Notes under the pieces: model-generated
The model's database searches: none
What the model was told of the DNA's origin: nothing
Seen by the model: the letters and a program-made list of their open reading frames with translations, nothing else
Assembly (NCBI GenBank): GCA_964016875.1
Contig: OZ024724.1
Span: 32,697,786-32,761,785 of the forward strand
DNA from: Fallopia convolvulus
Taxonomy: Eukaryota; Streptophyta; Magnoliopsida; Caryophyllales; Polygonaceae
DNA: 64,000 bases
Direction: 5' to 3'
Program-made: the position numbers and the translations under genes
Shown: positions 40,935-53,688 of the stretch, piece by piece
Position numbering within the stretch: position 1 is the first letter of the stretch
Layout of the letters: the number at the start of each line of letters is the position of its first letter

Positions 40935-42830
40935 GAGGCGTGTCCTCTCGTTATTCAATTTCTTACGCTTATTAAAAACCAATTTGAGAAATGAGTTAAA
41001 ATTGTTCGTAGTGATAATGGTACCAAATTTCAGTGCTTAGATTTTTACTCGTCCAAAGGCATTTTACATCAAACACATGGAATTGTTGAATGTTGCATAA
41101 ATACGCCTCAAAACATGATGCCACTGAACGCAAACATAGACAATTGTTGAATGTTGCTCGTTCTCTTCTTTTTCAATCTCATTACTGAAATTTTTTAGGG
41201 CAATGAAATTCTTGTGGCCACTTATTTAATAAATCGAATGCCAAGTTGCTCCTTGCAAAATAAAACCCCTTTTGAAATTCTTTTTTGCAAACTGCCTATA
41301 TATTCTCATTTAGGGGTTTTTGGATGTCGATGCTCTGCATCAACACACCCTTTTTGACCTAAGAAATTTGAACCTCGTTCTATCAAGTGTATTTTCTTGG
41401 CTACCCACTGGGTACAAAAGGCTACAAAGTCTATGATTTTATAAACAAGAAATTGTTTATTTCTTGTGGCATTCTATTTTTATGAAATTGAGTTTCCTTA
41501 TTCTACAATTTTTGAAATTTCCACACAAACACATGGCGTTCCTCTTCCAAATTTCAAACATACAACTATCATCTATGATGACCTGCCCACTACATCTTAG
41601 AACCCTCCAACTAATTTTATATCACCACCCACAATTGAGTTTACTCCAAATGTCACTCCTCAAAATGCCCTCCCAATGGATCCTACTCCACCACCACTGC
41701 CCATTCCACCCATGGTAACACGAAGATCATCTCGTCTACTCTGAGATTTTCATGTTGAGGCAAATCTACCATCTCATTCAACACCCTCTTCTTCTTCCTC
41801 TCATAACATGATCTCAAGTAAGCCTTTTCCATTAGAAAATGTTTTATGTTATGCCAAACTATCACACAATAATAGATATTTTATTTCTAACATTATGTTT
41901 TAGAAAGAACTAAGGAATTTTACGCAGCCAATTGATGTCTACAATGGAAGGATGCCATGGCCAAAGAAATCAAGGCTCTCGACGACAACAAAACATGGAG
42001 TCAAGTCCCGTTACCACCTAATAAATATACCATTGTATGCTAATACGTATACAAAATCATGTACAATCCCAGATTCCTTAGAGCAAAGATCGCAATCATT
42101 CCACTTGATCAACATCTTTTCCTTGCTAAATAAGACGATGAATTGCTTTTGATCCCTCCATATATTGAAGGTTCGTTGGCCGTATCATATACCTCACCAT
42201 AACACCACCGAATCTAGTGTATGTTATTCATTTTTAGTCAATTCATGACTTCCTCACGACAACCCCACCTTGATGCAGCTCATGACGTTCTCCACTTCAT
42301 CAAATGCACCCCCGGACAAGGCATTCTCCTATTCTGCATCTAAAATCCTATTCTAAAGCTGATTGGGCTCGATGTCGAGACACACGTCACTCCACTACAA
42401 GTCACATCATCTTCTTAGGTAGCGCCCTCGTCTCATGGAAGACTAAGAAACAAGGAACCATATCTCGTTCAAGTACCAAAGATGAGTATCGCTCAATGGC
42501 TAGCACATGTTGTGAGTTAATTGGGTTGCACACACAACTCAACGACCTCCAAGTTTGCCACCCACATCTTGCCACTCTCTATTGTGATAAAAAAATCAGC
42601 TATCCACATTGCCTCCAATATGGTATTTCATGAACGTACAAAACATATCAAAATATATTGCCACGCCATTTGGGAGAAAATTCAAAGAGGGAAAATCCAG
42701 ACTTACACATTGGAACCAAGGATTAGCCAAATGACTTGTTTACGAAACTGCTCGATCCAACTACCTTCTCATCTCTTCTAGCCAAGTTGAGTCCAATCAA
42801 TCTGCACTCAACTATTTTTTTGAGTAGGTG
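40935..42830 (+). pseudogene. Ty1/copia pol relic, plus strand, RT palm missing
   Basis: Pieces in order: integrase (KIVRSDNGTKFQCLDFYSSKG at about 41006, then RKHRQLLNVARSLLFQSH and LINRMPSC), a post-core motif (HLGVFGCRCSASTH, FLGYPLGTKGYKVYDF), the RT N-terminus (WKDAMAKEIKALDDNKTWSQ, about 41945-42003), and RNase H (CRDTRHSTTSHIIFLGSALV, HIASNMVFHERTKHI). Between about 42030 and 42290 the RT catalytic region is absent. Many stops. No LTR or primer site is visible, so it is a fragment. Confidence 0.85.
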
Positions 42831-42899
42831 AAAATGAGGCACACTAAGTCATCCTAGGGCATCCTTTCGGACGAGGATTAGAACCCCTCCAAGGTTATA

Positions 42900-44634
42900 A
42901 ATCTGATTGATGCTACAATCGTGGTGTAGTTTTGCAATCAAATCTTCCATAGAATTACAATCACGAGGTACATGTTTGGTAATGACCACCTCAAAGGATT
43001 GTAAAGTAACCAAAATGTCTACAATTATGATGTCAATTGTCCAAGGGCTCGACCGACTCCACTTGAGCGCATTAATGACTAGCAGACTATCGCCTTCAAT
43101 TTCTACATTCGGTAGTTTCCTCCTATTGTATCTTGTACATCATGGAATAATCTCATGGCTTCTACTTGTTCGACATTCCAATAATCATTTTATTTGCTTT
43201 CATGCTTATAATATTCCCGAATTGGTCTCTTATGATATATGCAACTGTTGATTTTCCATTATCCCTTGTAGACCCATGAAAGTTTATCTTGACAGAGCCA
43301 TTCTGGGGTTTCTCTCACATTTGTTTAGTTTTCCTTTGCCTTGGTTTTTGTTCTTTCTGTAAAACATTTACCTCTTCATTCACATTTTTAGTTTTGCTCC
43401 ACCACAAAATCTGGTTTTGAATGAGTTCCTCAACATTCATGCATGGTCCGTTAAGATCACAATTAAAGATGACTTGATTTCTCCAGAACAAAATTCCCCA
43501 CCAGGCAGTAAACAAATGACATAAGATCCTTTTCGACAACTTAGTCTTTAAAATTTGGATGATTTGAGGCATAGAAATGTAGGTTTCTCGTGCTTTTGTT
43601 AAAATGTCTGAAAATTGGGGGTCAATGCATTGTAGCTTTTGCAGTGTGAACGGACAACTAAGCAGAAGATGTTCATTCGTCTCATCCTGATGATTGCATA
43701 AAGGACATTCAGAGGTGATAGATATATGTCGACGTATAATGAGATCTTTAGTCAGAAGCCCATTAATGTAAATTTTCCATAAACAATTTTAATTTTGGCA
43801 TTAAGTCAAGCTTCCATATCCAATCGAATTCCTAATCATTCATATTTAATTCATTTGACACAAAAGCAAAAGCTGATTGAGTTGAAAACCAACTGTTCTT
43901 ACTTGGGTGCCAATATAATCTATTTTAAATTTGGTTCTTTGGAATTGTTATGGCCATAATCCGCTCAACCCAAATGTTTAGCAAGAATTTTCTCATTTCA
44001 TTTTCCTTCCATTGTCGGTTAGTATCTATAAGAAATTGATACTAGAATATCACTTTCGTTACCAGCGGCTGTGGGACATTCTTCTCGTAGTGGTCGTGTG
44101 CTTACCCACGCGTCTTCCCAGAACATGATTGACTTGCCATCTCCGATTTTCCATAATAACCCCTTTGTACAACCCTCTTTAATGTGCATCAGTTTCTTCC
44201 ATTACCATGAAACATTTCCAATACATACGTACTAAAGATTGTTCTTGCCTTTTAGGTATTTTTCTTTTACAATACGAACAAATACATTCGTCGGTTCTTC
44301 TAAAAGCTTCCATAGGAGTCTAATTTGCAATGCTTTATTAATGTGACTTGCTTTTCCTAAGCCTAACCCTCCTTTCTTTTTTGATTTTCAAATCATGTCC
44401 CATCCCACCATGGGCACATAATCTCCTACTTATTCTAGAGAAAAAATTTGATTTATAAAATCAAGTTCATTTAGCATATTTTCAGGAAGCATAAATTCTG
44501 CATAGTATATTAGTATAGTAAGATTTTGTAGCAAGAGTTGTCTTGATAAGGGTGCTTCTACCAATTTGGGATAAAGAATTTGCTTTCTAGAGAGCTAGTT
44601 GGCTATCAGTTTTAATTAGAAGTGGCTTCAATGT
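42900..44634 (-). pseudogene. L1-type LINE, 3' part (RT end, zinc finger, RNase H)
   Basis: Minus strand in order: a segment like GRSTLIKTTLATKSYYTNIL (about 44480-44560, the RT C-terminal region of plant L1 ORF2), the zf-RVT finger ECPLCNHQDETNEHLLLSCP (43650-43712), CHLFTAWWGILFWRNQVIF (43460-43520), and an RNase H end (GDSLLVINALKWSRSSPWTI, then VVITKHVPRDCNSM, 42940-43110). Stops and shifts throughout. It continues on the far side of the inserted element at 53689. Confidence 0.8.
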
Positions 44635-47547
44635 TGTAACACCCTCTTCCTACCCTGGAGGTATTACCGCCAATAACCCCGATTAAGACTAAACCGAAGC
44701 TACCCAAGGCTTTAAACTGACTGAACAAACTAAAAACAAGGTAAATGAAACCATTTGAAAATCTAACAAACTTAAGTTCAATATTACAGCGGAAAAACAC
44801 GTAAAAGTTCTTATACAAACCTTAACTTAAAAGAATAAATAAATAGAACAACCTTCTATTTAAACAAAATCTTCATCAAGTCTGCCTTGAGTTCTTATTT
44901 CTGAAACTCAGCTTCGCTTTGAACTAGTTCAATCATGATCTTCACTCAAGTATAGCCATTGGAAACCTTTCTTCAACTTCTGGAGCTTCAAACATCTAAA
45001 TCCGCCACTTGAATCAACTTCCAAGAAATACCTGATGTGTCGTAAACCAACGGTGGACAACAGCCGACCATATAAAAAGAAAAGAAGATGGACGGGTTAG
45101 TCTAATGATAGACTAGCAAGCGGAGAATCTAACTTGGTTCTTATGCTTGTAACTAAACATATTGGCATCCAAATCTGAATAGACTCGGATTATGATCCAA
45201 CGGTTTGCAGTCTTATAGAGAATAAGAAGGAGATTCGCATAATCAAGAGAGAGAACACCACTGCTTGTGGTTTCTTTAAGAAGCATAAATGATTAGTAGA
45301 AACTTATACTAACCACTCAACATTCACCATCGTCTTCAACGACTAAACAACTTAACTTAATCAAAGTTTGATTAAGAATCATTCTTAATCAGGAGCAAGA
45401 ATGGTTATCAAATGAACTAACCATTATGATACTTTAATATGCCTAATGCACCAATGTTTCATTACTTTCAAACTGTGCACTCGCACCATTTAATAGTTTT
45501 TTTTTCGTAGTTCCGCCAACAACCGAGATCAGAGGGCCTGTTTCATCCATGATCATTTATATATGCTCGGCCAACAACCGAGATTCGGCCAACAACCGAG
45601 ATCAGAGGGCCTGTTTCATCCATGATCATTTATACATGCTCGGCCAACAACCGAGTGTCAATTGCACTTAGCTAGAGTGCACCATTGTCTTCCTTCAACG
45701 TGTAGCGTCACATGAGTCATGACTCCAATATTGGGATACGATAGCAAGCTACGTCCCCCAATACAGATTTTGTTACAAAGAGGTCATTGGAGACTCGGCT
45801 CCTACCCCTGGACTACCTATTTTGCAACAGTGTTTCAGCACAGGACCACTAAAGAGATGTCTTGGAGTCTAAACTCCCATCTCTACCATCTTATTTCACA
45901 GCAATGTCTCAGCATGAGACAACTAATCATACAACGGTCCTAAGTTCACTTCTAGCGCAAAACCCCCAATAACGACATGGTCGTTATTTCTAACAAAATA
46001 ACAACCTATCAAACTTTATTCAACGTACAAATTATTTCCAACATGAAGATCAAAATGAATTCAATCCCTCATTAATAACCATAACGCAAGAGAGAATCGT
46101 CCACTTGCCTTATAAGGCGTGCTCAACGTCCTTAGCAATTCATACATTAATCTTTATCATCGTTCTGACAAATATAACAAAAGGATTCTCAACAACGAGC
46201 TCACAGAAACACCTCTTAGTTGTATTCTCAACTCCTACAACTTCCTAATCGATAAATGATTTAATTTCCGAATATCGATATATAGTGAATCCTTAGTTAT
46301 CATGCTTGAAGGAGCCATCTTGGCGGAATTATAACTAATTATCTGCTTCACTTTTGAAACAAATTTCTAAATAAAAATTGTTCATTAGCAACAGTTCTTA
46401 AAGGTTACCAAATCTCATATCAAACGGAATAACAACGAATCCCGAGTAATTATCCGAAGTCCTTTACCTGCCAATCGGTATCCAAAACTTGTCTTCGCTA
46501 TAAAGGAAGATCCGGACGTCCGTTTCTCAAGCGGTTTGAACCTGTGGAACCGTCTCAACATCAAAATTATAAAAGCCATAAATTTAATTAGCAAAGCGGA
46601 ACCAAAAGGCCCTTACGGTGGCTCCGCAATCAACCCGCTAATTAATTTTGATCGTATATACCTTCAATCGAGCCCATGGCTCGTTTGGCTCGATCATGGC
46701 TCGATCCCCGAACCCGAGGGTGTCTGGGAGTTGCCCGACAGCGGCTCCCATGGTGGTTGGTGGTCGGAGGGCTGTTGAACGCCGGCGACGTCGCTTGACG
46801 AGCATGAAGACAGCCGACGGTGAAGGAATGCTTTCTCCCCGAGTCCGGCGTTCCGACCCGATTCCCCGGATGGTCCAGCTCCCCCCTTGCAGCCAGCTCA
46901 CACATGGAAGAAGAAGGTGAGAGGCGGAGGAGTTGGTGGTGGATGGGGCAGAGAAGGTTGGCCTGCGGTGGAGTAGCTCCTGAGTCCGTCGTCCCCGATT
47001 TCTCTCGTTCCTTCTTTTCATTTGCAAATGAGTGGATAGACTCTAACGAGGCAAGAAGATATGCCTTTAATTCCATCTTGATCCCTCTCTCGTGCCTTCC
47101 TTATTAAGCTAGTGAAAGAGATATGTTTTAAAACTCAAAACCCGTCTCGGAACAGGACTCGCGTTAAAGCGGTAAAATTATGTACCTCGGGTGGAAAAAC
47201 TTACTAAACGAAAAACGTCCCGTAAATTATGTAGACCAATAAAATCAATTTTCCATGATTTTATCTTCTTACCTTAAATTTTTTAGGCTTCTGTTTCACA
47301 TTTTAAATCCTTTCTGGTACATAATTAAAAAGACGACTTATCCAATAAATATTCTTTTTCCACCGAAAAATCCTAGAATTCCCACCGATCCATAAAATCA
47401 TTTCTTTGTGATTTTAGGATATCACCATAAATTTTCTAGGATTTAAATTCCAACAAAAATATTGGATTAAGCGTTAAAACGGCTACAAAGGTTAAAAGAA
47501 TACCCGAGAAAAATTCAAAAATATTCTTAAAAACTGCAGTTATTACA
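44635..47547 (-). repeat. 3' LTR (2,913 bp) of the LARD-like element
   Basis: Plus-strand edges TGTAACACCC and GTTATTACA give perfect TGTAA/TTACA ends; the inner end abuts the purine tract. It carries a tandem block at 45515-45660 (CGGCCAACAACCGAG and AGAGGGCCTGTTTCATCC repeated) and a GC-rich island at 46660-47000 in otherwise AT-rich DNA. The minus frame at 46642-47076 in that island has no known domain. Confidence 0.75.
45515..45660. repeat. Tandem repeat within the large LTR
   Basis: CCAACAACCGAGATCAGAGG and the following CCTGTTTCATCCATGATCAT occur twice, with an extra GGCCAACAACCGAG between and after. It is absent from the truncated 5' LTR, which ends just before this block. Confidence 0.8.
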
Positions 47548-47550
47548 TTA

Positions 47551-47560
47551 GTACCCCCTT
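47551..47560 (-). other. Polypurine tract of the LARD-like element
   Basis: The minus strand reads AAGGGGGTAC directly upstream of the LTR start TGTAATAACTG, the expected primer site for plus-strand DNA synthesis. This fixes the outer end of the 3' LTR. Confidence 0.65.
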
Positions 47561-47911
47561 AAAAATGGTTTCGTCCTCGAAACCAAGGAGAACTCAGATC
47601 ACAAGGAAGGATAGCATAACCATACATACATACAACCACTACAAACCTATACAAAAGTTTGTAGTACCCCCTTAAAAAAACATACAGTTACTTCTGCACC
47701 AAGCACAATCAACCATTGCTTAGTTGCCAAGCTTCTTCTTTTACAACGTTCATTAACTTTGGAAAATGGCTCACCATTTCCTGTCTAATTTCTCAAGTCT
47801 TTTCTTCACCTCCATTTTTAGGCCAAGGTAGCCTAACCAAAGGTATTTTTCTTATTCACTATTCAACCTGACCTTTCTTCCTAGGTGTCATTTGGTTGAA
47901 TATCCATCTCA

Positions 47912-48289
47912 TTATTGTTGAATACATGAGATATATTGAACACATACTATCAAGGAAACATTACAAATAGAATGCACTGATGGTGGCAATACCAACTGAT
48001 AAACAAGCTTACCAGTTCTTTCCAGTATCTCAACAGATCCAACATAGTGAGCATTTATGTTGTCTCGCATTCCCCAGCAGAATATTCCTTTCAAGGCGGA
48101 TACTAGAACAGAAATGTCGTTCTTTACAATGAACTTAACATGCTCTCGCTTTAAAACAACACACGATTGTTGTCGCTTTTGAGCAGTTAGCACCCTTGAA
48201 CATGTTAGTGCAATATCAACTGTTGTTCTCTTGGCCAAGTCTGGCCCATGAAGAACCTTATCAGCATTGTCATTCCAACAAATTGACAA
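47912..48289 (-). pseudogene. Chromovirus integrase C-terminal fragment
   Basis: The minus frame holds KIFKGI-like and SVEILERTGKLVYQLVLPPS, matching the FEILERVG-AYRLALPPS region of Tekay-type integrases, followed by a VFHVSML-like remnant (ICNVSLIVCV). An upstream segment (CWNDNADKVLHGPDL) may also derive from it. It is the only recognisable coding piece within the interior. Confidence 0.65.
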
Positions 48290-51200
48290 CCAACACTTCC
48301 GACCTTACAAAGCCTTAAAAGATTCATTTCTTTATCGTGTGATCACAATTCTTGTATGTGAAATCACTCAAACTCAAGCTACCATTCCAACTTGTGTGAA
48401 ATCCAGAATACATGTCCTTAGAGTTTGAATTTGTTTATTTTCATTGTTCATCAGTTTGATGAGTGAAGCCAATACTAAAATTCAATTTAATCTACAAAGC
48501 TTGATGTTACTCCTTTCAAAACATTAGCATGAACCATTCATCTCATTCAGAGATAGTAGTCTTTGGAGTTTTATGACGATAAAAAACTTCATGCCTGAAC
48601 ACCTCAGCTAACTTCTATACTCTTTAAGTCAGCTGAATTGCATTAAAAAGAACACTCTAGATGAGTTTCTTACCAACCTCCATATTGCATTTTTCTTTCA
48701 TTAAGTCTTGAACGACTAATGACAAGAATCCATTGTAACATCTTTCCACTTTCATTCTGAAACAGAAAGAGACTATAACCTTTCATCTGGTCTTCTATGC
48801 TCAATCCGGACTTCCAGACAAACCAAACATATCAAAATCAACTCGGTGACATTCCACTTCATGTCAGTCCATCAAAAGTTTTATCTTAATCCTTATAAAT
48901 TTACTTGTTCCAGGATGAACCAATTAAGCAAATAACTATGCTTCCTGTGAATTAAGCTTTCAAAGCTCATCAACAACAGATTTTGAATAACATCCTAGGG
49001 AATTCACACAACCTTGTTGTCATCCAAACTAAACCTTTAGTCCTTCTCAAATTAGTTTCTTTATAAGGATTACTTTAAATCCTTACTCAATGTCCTTTTT
49101 GAGATAAAATCTCAGTATTACTTTAACCAAGAATATGAAATTTATCCAACACATGACAAGATAATAACTTATCTTGTCAATCCTTTACATCATTTTCTCA
49201 ACCAGAACTCAGCTTGAGCATACTAACATTCAAAGTAGTTATCTCTCTCAACTACTTCAAACTAAACTCTTATGCATTACTATACCAACATATTCGACAA
49301 TAATATCTTTAGTCCAATAATTTCCAACAAAATTGTCTCCATTGACAATTTTCAGTCTTTTTCATCAAAGAACTGTTTAGACTTCACTTAACATTCTAAC
49401 TTGTTGAGCAACCTAACTCTTAGGATTAAAAACATATCCTCACGTGTTCACTCTCTATATCCAACAACTTATCAGACTGAGATTGAATATCAATACTAAT
49501 TTGCATATTCAAACTCCAGACCCATTGGAGTTCTGCTTAAAGTTCTCACTTGACTATCTTATCTCAAAGAGATTTAAGTTTTCAAGACAACCTGAAAACA
49601 AATACAACTAATGGAGTAATTACTAGTACATCCTTTACTCCAAAGAAAGGATTACTACAATATCATTCCTTAGAAAGGTTTCCATTCCAGGAGTCCATAT
49701 CAACTTACTTTCAAGGACAATTCCGCTAAAAAGGCAATGACTTTCTTAGGTCATGACGTCAACCAAGATGAACTACTAGCAAACTGCTTAGAGAATTCCA
49801 ATAATTGTTGACTGAAAACAATCCCAAACTTTTAGAGAAGTACAAAGTTACTTCATGCTCTTTAGAGACCAACACAGATTTGTAAAGAATCTTACCAAAT
49901 TTCTTTACTTATAATCGAACTATTTTGGGAAGTTTGACCATACTCCTTAAATGATATAGGGTACCAAGTATATATTTCACAAAGGAGTTTTACAAGATAC
50001 TAGATATAGCAATTGCTATAATGCAAAAGAAAGCTTGCATCTTTTCATATCAACGAACTACACTTGCAAAACTCATATAATTGCAAAATTACATGATTGC
50101 CAAATCATACTAGAAACTATTCTTTAAAAACCAAAGGAATTATGTGATCTTATTCCACCATGTGATCAGGATGGGGAGATAAAATAAACGTAATCCTTTA
50201 CTACATTCTCATAGGAATAAGACATGTAATCTTGCCTTACCATGTGATCAACATGGAAGACAAATCGCATTCTTACTCACCACCATGAAAACCGTAAAAA
50301 CTTTTACTCTCAAATCGTTTTAACCACTAACATTGCCTTAAAATTTCATATTTGAAATTTTCTCAGAATCAAAGATGAGTCTCAAAGGAGCAAAGACAAC
50401 TAATTCGTTTCTAGACATATCACTTCCATTTTGAAGTATAACACTTCTTTTCTTCTTCAAGGTAGTACCTGATGACATACCTTGACTTTTCTTAAATAGA
50501 CATACAACTAGACATTTTCATAATCTATAGTATTGAGTAATCTCTGCCTGATTTAACTCAATCTCAACCCAACTTAATTTCACAAGTTCAATAAAGAGTT
50601 GATCGCTCAAATCCATATACTTGCAATCCTTACGGAAAATATGATTCCAACATCTTCATACTCATGGCAACTTCTTCCAAGGTCGCTCTCAACTTGTATG
50701 TCTCCTTGACATCCCGCTTTAAAGTGATGTAACAATGATATATTACCAAAATTCAATGCTTGAGATCATCCATTTGCAGAACAATATCCCTTCTGCAACT
50801 TAATTGTCATTTAAATTCCGATATCCAAGAGTGACTATCAAACTCTTTTGATGATTTTAAGGACTTTCCATCCCTTTAAAACTTAATCCTCTCAATATAA
50901 AAAGTGAACTTTCAAACTTTGCATCTAGTTCAAAACATTCAATCCTTATATCTCTCTACATATAAGGAAATTCCTTTAATTTCCAATATCTTTTAGCAGA
51001 AGAATGGATGCACATGGCCAAACAAGATGTTCTTGAACCTATCCCAATTTAACATTGGTAAACAAACTAAACATCTCCATCATTCCCTTGTCTTCTTACT
51101 TAACCATAAGGAGATTGCATATACCTTTTCATTAGCTCATGTTCAAACCACATTGCAAAGGAAGAACTTGTGGTTAGGAGAATTGCCGAAAACTTAATAG

Positions 51201-52800
51201 TTTCACCAATACCACCTTAGACATTAGATTTGACTGATATAAAATCTTCAAAATCCTACACAACTGAAATTACTTTTCAGCGATAAGGACTAAGCCTTAT
51301 TAACCACAATATTGAATAATTGATATTTTTCTCCCAACTATTTAAAATATCACAAACGAACATACCAAAATCATTCCTTGAATGATCTTCTCAAAACTGA
51401 ACTTTATCATCTCCATCCTTGAAGATAAATAAGCCAATACCAATGGTAATTTAGAACATCTCAATGTTGATTCCATTTCTAGTCCATTATAGACCTCAAG
51501 TCTCTTCTCATTATCCCGAGTTGGGTATCATACAATGAAATTCCCATTACGTGTCACATAGGTTAATCATTTGGATATCAACAACTCATGTAATCAATTA
51601 ACACTTGTACTAAGTAGTTAATTGAACATAAACACATCATCGATGAACTTCTTCTTGTTCAATCCTTTTTAACCAATCAACCTTATTCACAACAACCTTG
51701 ATGATTAACCACTTGTTCACAACTTGAACTGAACCAACATTCTTCCTTTCTTTCTTACTATAATCTATAAGAAATTCCCATTCCATTTAGGATTCTCAAT
51801 CCTCTTAACTCAAAGGATATCAACATATATGAACATCTGAGTTTGAATACTCTCAGATTCAAAATTGAACTGCATCTTTCAATAGTTTAACAATTCAGTT
51901 GATCCAACACTTGAGCACATCAAAGCTCTTTAACTTCCCTCTAGGCAAAGAAAAGTACAGAATATCCATGATTTTATACTATAGAGTCACAAACATAGTT
52001 GTTGAAGAAAGTTTCCAAAGGTAATCCCTCTCTATTCAGGATTCTCTTACATCACTTGATGATCCATACTGATCCTTTAGAATCACTCAACACTCACAAG
52101 AAATTCCAAATCTTAATACTTAGAAGTAGAGGTTCCAACTCCAAACTTCTCTTGATACTCGAATTTCAAAATTCAGAAATTCCTATAAGAATATACTCGT
52201 GAAAACTCTTAATCTTATGAATTCAATGTCAAAGAAACTCGCTTTAAAATTTCCTTTTTAAAGACAACACTTGAACTTTCACATTTCAAGAAAAGGAATT
52301 AATAATTTCTTTCACATAACCTTGAATCATGAACTCCCTAACAAAAATTCATAACTTGAAATCTTCCATCATACGAGCTTAAATTAGGAAACCTTCAAAA
52401 TAGAAAGTCTTTATGAAGTACAATACTTAACTTCAAAATCTCACCAGAAGTTTCCTAATATGGAAGAAATGATGAGGGTACACCCAATTCAGACTCTCAA
52501 GAGAGAATAGGAATTCATTGAGAACTTGGTCTAGAATCGGTTCAACTTCAGGAATCTTCACCTGATCTTACTATGGATCCTTCTCGGAATCCATTCCCAT
52601 CTCCAGGGAATCAAATGTCCACCATAGGACAAACTTATTACCTCATGTTCTCCAATTCCCTTTTCTCCTTCTATCTCTTCACGAGTCTGACCTCCAATCT
52701 TAACCACTTTTCATAAATGGTTCTAAGACAACACCATTATAGAATTATCCATAACTCTATATAAAAGAGGAAAGTCTTAAGCAAGACTTAGGAAATTTTA
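48290..52800 (-). other. 4.5-kb interior of the LARD-like element, without ORFs
   Basis: Only one frame above 60 codons occurs (51999-52202, plus, no domain). The plus strand is conspicuously poor in G and has many CTT/CAA/AATC words, so the presumed transcript strand (minus) is poor in C. I recognise no gag or pol. Confidence 0.6.
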
Positions 52801-52812
52801 GCTCTGATACCA
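52801..52812 (-). other. Primer-binding site of the LARD-like element
   Basis: The minus strand reads TGGTATCAGAGC, four bases from the 5' LTR end: complementary to initiator Met-tRNA. Confidence 0.85.
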
Positions 52813-52816
52813 CTTC

Positions 52817-53688
52817 TGTAACCCCCCCTTCCTACCCTGGAGGTATTCCCGCCAGTAACCCCGATTAAGACTAAACCGAAGCTACCCAAGGCTTTAAACT
52901 GACTGAACAAACTAAAAACAAGGTAAATGAAACCATTTGAAAACCTAACAAACTTAAGTTGGATATTACAGCAGAAAAACATGTAAAAGTTCGTATACAA
53001 ACCTTAACTTAAAAGAATAAATAAATAGAACAACCTTCTATTTAAACAAAATCTTCATCAAGTCTTCCTTGAGTTCTTATTTCTGAAACTCAGCTTCGCT
53101 TTGAAGTAGTTCAATCATGATCTTCACTCAAGTATAGCCATTGAAAACCTTTCTTCAACTTCTGGAGCTTCAAACATCTAAATCCGCCTCTTGAATCAAC
53201 TTCCAAGATACCTGATGTGACGTAAACCAACGGTGGACACCAGCCGACCATATAAAAGAAAAGAAGATGGACGGGTTAGTCTAATGATAGACTAGCAAGC
53301 GGAGAATCTAACTTGGTTCTTATGGTTGTAACTAAACATATTGGCATCCAAATCCGAATAGACTCGGATTATGATCCAACGGTTTGCAGTCTTATAGAGA
53401 ATAAGAAGGAGATTCGCATAATCAAGAGAGAGAACACCACTGCTTGTGGTTTCTTTAAGAAGCATAAATGATTAGTAGAAACATATACTAACCACTCAAC
53501 ATTCACCATCGTCTTCAACGACTAAACAACTTAACTTAATCAAAGTTTGATTAAGAATCATTCTTAATCAGGAGCAAGAATGGTTATCAAATGGACTAAC
53601 CATTATGGTACTTTAATGTGCATAACGTACCAATCTTTCATTACTTTCAAACTGTGCACTCGCACCATTTACTAGTTTTTTTTCGTAG
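52817..53688 (-). repeat. Truncated 5' LTR of the LARD-like element
   Basis: 872 bp matching 44635-45514 almost base for base (TGTAACCCCCCTTCC ... TTTTTTTTCGTAGTTC). At 53688 the match stops and LINE sequence begins, so about 2 kb of LTR start has been lost. Confidence 0.85.

Larger units (their letters stand above)
44635..53688 (-). mobile_element. Large-LTR, nearly non-coding retrotransposon (LARD-like) inserted in the LINE
   Basis: On the minus strand: truncated 5' LTR (52817-53688), primer site (52801-52812), about 5.3 kb interior, purine tract, 3' LTR (44635-47547). LTRs start TGTAATAACTG and end GTTACA. The shared 870 bp of the two LTRs are roughly 97% alike by eye. The interior contains only a short integrase C-terminus at 47930-48240. 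Large LTRs, a Met-tRNA primer site and the integrase tail (ILERTGKLVYQLVLPPS) point to the Tekay/Del chromovirus lineage. Confidence 0.8.

Noticed and set aside
46642..47076. Protein gene in the GC-rich island of the large LTR
   Set aside because: Both strands are open because the region is GC-rich; no domain, and the LTR explains the sequence.
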